45,766 bases of DNA from an uncultured Mucilaginibacter sp. Lineage in GTDB: Bacteria; Bacteroidota; Bacteroidia; Sphingobacteriales; Sphingobacteriaceae. Location: the NCBI GenBank assembly GCA_903864275.1, contig CAIPFE010000018.1:1-45766 (forward strand), in the 5' to 3' direction. The notes under the pieces are model-generated. The model searched no databases. It saw only the letters and a list, made by a program, of their open reading frames with translations, and was not told the origin of the DNA. Positions within the stretch are counted from its first letter, which is position 1. Every line of letters begins with the position of its first letter. This document shows positions 43,397 to 45,766 of the stretch, piece after piece. The position numbers and the translations under genes were made by a program.

Positions 43397-44194
43397 ATGT
43401 TTGACCTGTTTAAAAAAAATGAAAATAAGGGCCCCTCGGATGTAAAGGTGGTGCGTGATGTGTTGCTGCGTTTCATAAAGGAGCAATTGCAAAAAGCCGA
43501 GGGCGGCGAGGGCCGTAATATAAAGGGGATCAACATTTTTATATTCGGCAATCCAGGTGAGAAACACGTTTACGAAGCCGCAGTTTATGCCGAAGAAGAA
43601 GACAGGTTTAAACAAGAGATTCAAAAAATTGCAGATGACTACGCGGTAGACCTCCCGGGCAATTGGGACTTGAATATTAGTTTCGAGGATGAACAACCAC
43701 CTCAGGCTATAAAAGTCGGCACGCTGGATGCCGCTATCTTTATAAGGACAAAGGATAATACCACGCAAAAATCAGCAACGGCGTATATCCGGGTATTGAA
43801 CGGTGAAGCTGAAAAACAGGAGTATACCATCACGTCTTCCGGCGGAAAGGTCAATATCGGACGCGGAAAGAAGGCCCAGGTGGAGGAAGGATTTTTCAGG
43901 AACAACCATATCGCTTTCCTGGCCGAAAGCGAAAATGAAAGCAATAAGTTCGTGAGCCGCCAGCATGCGCATATTGAATGGAATAAGGATAACGGGTGCT
44001 TTATGCTTTTTGCCGACGAGGGCGGTATACCTCCGCGCAACAAGATCAAGATCAGGTCGGCAGCGAATGAAAACTTAATAAAATTGAATTCTGTAACTAT
44101 TGGCCATAGGCTGGCGGAAGGCGACCAGGTTATTTTAGGAGAGTCGGCGGTTTTGGAATTTAGTTATAATTCGGAAGAGGCGGGGGCACAATAA
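43397..44194 (+). CDS. FHA-domain protein with FhaA-like N-terminal domain
   Basis: 265 soluble residues. Residues 1-110 form an alpha/beta domain (VRDVLLRFIKEQLQKAE, then INIFIFGNPGEKHVYEAAVYAEEED, then NLNISFED-type end) similar in layout to the N-terminal domain of actinobacterial FhaA. The FHA domain (about 130-260) keeps the phosphothreonine-binding residues: R156 in NIGRGKK, and S187-R188 and H190 in VSRQHAHIEW. It should read phosphothreonine marks made by the kinase at 35360. Last gene of the cluster, closed by the terminator at 44204. The paralogue at 36728 has lost these residues. Confidence 0.9.
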   Translation: MFDLFKKNENKGPSDVKVVRDVLLRFIKEQLQKAEGGEGRNIKGINIFIFGNPGEKHVYEAAVYAEEEDRFKQEIQKIADDYAVDLPGNWDLNISFEDEQPPQAIKVGTLDAAIFIRTKDNTTQKSATAYIRVLNGEAEKQEYTITSSGGKVNIGRGKKAQVEEGFFRNNHIAFLAESENESNKFVSRQHAHIEWNKDNGCFMLFADEGGIPPRNKIKIRSAANENLIKLNSVTIGHRLAEGDQVILGESAVLEFSYNSEEAGAQ

Positions 44195-44203
44195 AAAGTA
44201 AAC

Positions 44204-44243
44204 AAAAGCCCGACAAAATAATTCTACCCGGCTTTTTATTTTA
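44204..44243 (+). terminator. Rho-independent terminator of the kinase/SEDS-PBP cluster
   Basis: Arms AAAAGCC (44204-44210) and GGCTTTT (44230-44236) with a 19-base loop, followed by TTATTTT. It lies 10 bases after the FHA gene stop. Confidence 0.75.
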
Positions 44244-44351
44244 TGGATACGAAAGCGGGGTGAATGGGAATCTATTAGAACGCCTTGAGGGAATTTTAGA
44301 TATTATCAGAAAAATCTTAAAGAATGAGAAAAGGATTAGTTAGATTCATTA

Positions 44352-45640
44352 TCAACATAGTCCCATTGCAACACTTAAACTTTCAATAATTTTTGTTTCC
44401 TCTTGGTGTCGATCGGTTGATAATCTAAGCAGTGGTAATCCGATAATCTTTAAAATATTATTCTTCTTACTATCCCTTTCATATTGCACTTTATTGCTAT
44501 GGAATGCCACCCCGTCCACCTCGACAGCTAAGACAGGAGTTTTGTCAATTTTGTTGTACAGCAGAAAATCAATTCTTGAATTATTCCTTATGAATCTGAT
44601 TTCATCCTGGGAGAATGGTTGAAAATCCCGAATAAGATCACTAAGCCTATATTCTCTGACCATGTCAATAGACGAGAATTGGGTATTGTTTAACAATATA
44701 TCTTCACTTAATAGCTTGTGAATAATAATCTCTGCAGCAGACCCTTTGATGTTTTTGTTCGATAAAAGAAATGATGTAAAGACCTTATTATATTCCTTAT
44801 AGAGAAGATCAAAAACGGAACAGATATTGCCTTTGATGATTGTTTCGTTCGGGTTGCCGGTATAACATATATAGCGTATCATATCACCAATATTAGTTCC
44901 ATGCGGCAAATCCATCGCTGCCGGTTTTACCACAATAAATTCTTTAACGGCTCGTGATACAGCAACATTTATTAAGTTAGGATTGTCAATAAACGTTCCT
45001 ATATTATTTTTCACGGTATTAAATATAATTATATCCTTCTCACGTCCCTGAAACTTGTGTATAGTGTCGGCTTCTGTTCCGGCTGGTAGCTGTTTTTGCA
45101 GCATATCTACATGTTTTCTATATGGAGCAATAACACCAACTTTTGTGAAGTCAGCGGCATAATTGTTACGGATATAGAAATCTGTTTCATCTATCTGTCG
45201 CTGATTGTAATTGTCCCTTCCACCTGATATGTTTGTCTCAATAATTTTAAATGGATGACTATTATCGCGGGTCATAATAACCAGTTGGTTATTGTAATAT
45301 TTTTTATTGCAGAAACCAATGATCGAAGGATGGCATCTGTAATGTTCTTTTAGCAGAACCGATTTTAAATTACCCCGATACACGCTTTTTAGCGAGTTCA
45401 AAATATTTTGTTGAATGTAGTCGTAAGCAGGAGAGACGTTGTGCTTAGTATAACATTTTTCTGCAGCATCATTACTTTGTTGACTTACAATGTGGGTAAG
45501 CTGCATGCTATCTCCAACTACAATCACATTTCGGCAGCACGAAAAACAAACAGCAGATTTTATAATATCCACCTGTGAAGATTCATCTATGATGAGATAA
45601 TCAAAAAGATGCCCTTTTGGAATGCTTGTGTGCAATGATT
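44352..45640 (-). pseudogene. 5'-truncated DNA2/NAM7-type SF1 helicase with nuclease-like C-terminus
   Basis: About 430 residues remain. The fragment begins just before the Walker B motif (FDYLIIDESSQVD) and continues with VVGDSMQL, the KEHYRCHPSIIGF motif, TIHKFQGREKDI and NVAVSRAVKEF, i.e. helicase motifs II to VI of the AAA_12 group. Walker A and everything before it are missing. The C-terminal 100 residues (SRIDFLLYNKIDKTPVLAVEVDG...) resemble a DUF2726/PD-(D/E)xK nuclease-like domain with Asp and Glu-x-Asp in place. The break is at 45640, where an IS21-like end begins, and an in-frame stop lies within that end. Low GC and this domain mix suggest an accessory, perhaps phage-defence, gene that is now inactive. 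Confidence 0.8.
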
Positions 45641-45766
45641 TGATATTCCGGGGATGTTGACCACCTGATTCCGTGGCAAAGTGACCAGGCAATTAGCTGG
45701 CGAACGATAGCAGCGAGAGCTGTAAAAGCGTTTTCAAAGTTAGTTATTAAAAGTGGTTATTGATAA
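45641..45766. mobile_element. End of an IS21-family insertion sequence (partial)
   Basis: From 45641 the DNA starts TGATATTCCGGGG and contains two tandem, slightly different 24-25 base copies (45641-45665 and 45666-45689) of the pattern TGAT(AT)TCCG...TGACCA. Repeated terminal motifs beginning with TG are typical of IS21-family ends, and this TTCCG...GTGACCACC style is, from memory, characteristic of Bacteroidota IS21 elements. No transposase reading frame is visible in the 126 bases before the window ends, so identity rests on the terminal repeats and on the abrupt break of the helicase gene. Confidence 0.65.

Noticed and set aside
44258..44338. A 27-codon plus-strand frame (GTG ... NLLERLEGILDIIRKILKNEKRIS) between the FHA gene and the helicase fragment
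   Set aside because: It looks coding-like, but there is no ATG, no ribosome-binding site and no recognisable family; it may be the tail of a decayed gene or chance.
45676..45754. Short plus-strand frame beginning DHLIPWQSDQAISW near the window end
   Set aside because: It lies within the terminal repeats of the IS-like end and shows no transposase motif; likely chance.

Overview
The window looks like a chromosomal segment from a member of the Bacteroidota, most likely Sphingobacteriaceae (Mucilaginibacter/Pedobacter-like). The evidence is the repeated -7 promoter element TAnnTTTG upstream of several genes, the family content (GH92 mannosidase, sialate O-acetylesterase, paired DUF3857 proteins, TMEM175-type channel, SPFH/ribbon-helix-helix operon) and the weak ribosome-binding sites. 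The genus is inferred from style, not from a database match.

Layout. (1) 1-2366: an AT-richer accessory stretch with small hypothetical membrane/secreted proteins and an XRE regulator. It abuts the 3' end of a tRNA-Ser(GCU) at 2367-2453, with three copies of a 10-bp repeat beside the tRNA, as expected for an old integration site. (2) 2706-6424: a PgpH-type 7TM-HD phosphodiesterase, divergent from an SPFH / unknown / ribbon-helix-helix operon whose promoter overlaps a perfect palindrome. (3) 6498-19796: mostly core metabolism and polysaccharide handling: thiolase, POT peptide transporter, polyprenol-phosphate mannose synthase-like GT2, RuvB, GH92 mannosidase, Gfo/Idh/MocA oxidoreductase, polysaccharide deacetylase, NTF2-like protein, QueG, DEDDh exonuclease. 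(4) 19961-30200: a translationally coupled pair of DUF3857/transglutaminase-fold proteins (the first lacks the catalytic Cys and His), a 40-residue membrane protein, a TMEM175-like channel, an NlpC/P60 lipoprotein, MutS and a sialate O-acetylesterase. (5) 30413-44194: an almost continuous cell-wall block: Ddl, a membrane-anchored PASTA protein, rhodanese, MltG, thioesterase, YihY/BrkB. It is followed by the most striking locus of the window: Ser/Thr kinase, degenerate-FHA protein, tiny membrane protein, PP2C phosphatase with a periplasmic tail, a 1381-residue fusion of a SEDS (RodA/FtsW) glycosyltransferase to a class B penicillin-binding protein, and an intact FHA protein. (6) 44352-45766: the C-terminal part of a DNA2/NAM7-type helicase with a nuclease-like tail, cut off by what looks like the end of an IS21-family element that runs out of the window.

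How the genes work together. The 35360-44194 cluster has the same ingredients as the actinobacterial pstP-rodA-pbpA-pknA/pknB-fhaA/fhaB locus, but rearranged: the kinase has no PASTA domains (a free-standing PASTA protein lies 3 kb upstream), polymerase and transpeptidase are one polypeptide, and the phosphatase carries its own transmembrane and periplasmic part. I infer a phospho-signalling module that controls a dedicated SEDS-PBP peptidoglycan synthase. This is the best candidate for an undescribed system here.

A second theme is intergenic DNA: many spacers hold runs of degenerate 8-20 bp units that switch to the opposite orientation halfway, giving long imperfect hairpins, with a different unit at each locus. 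No rRNA or CRISPR array was seen.
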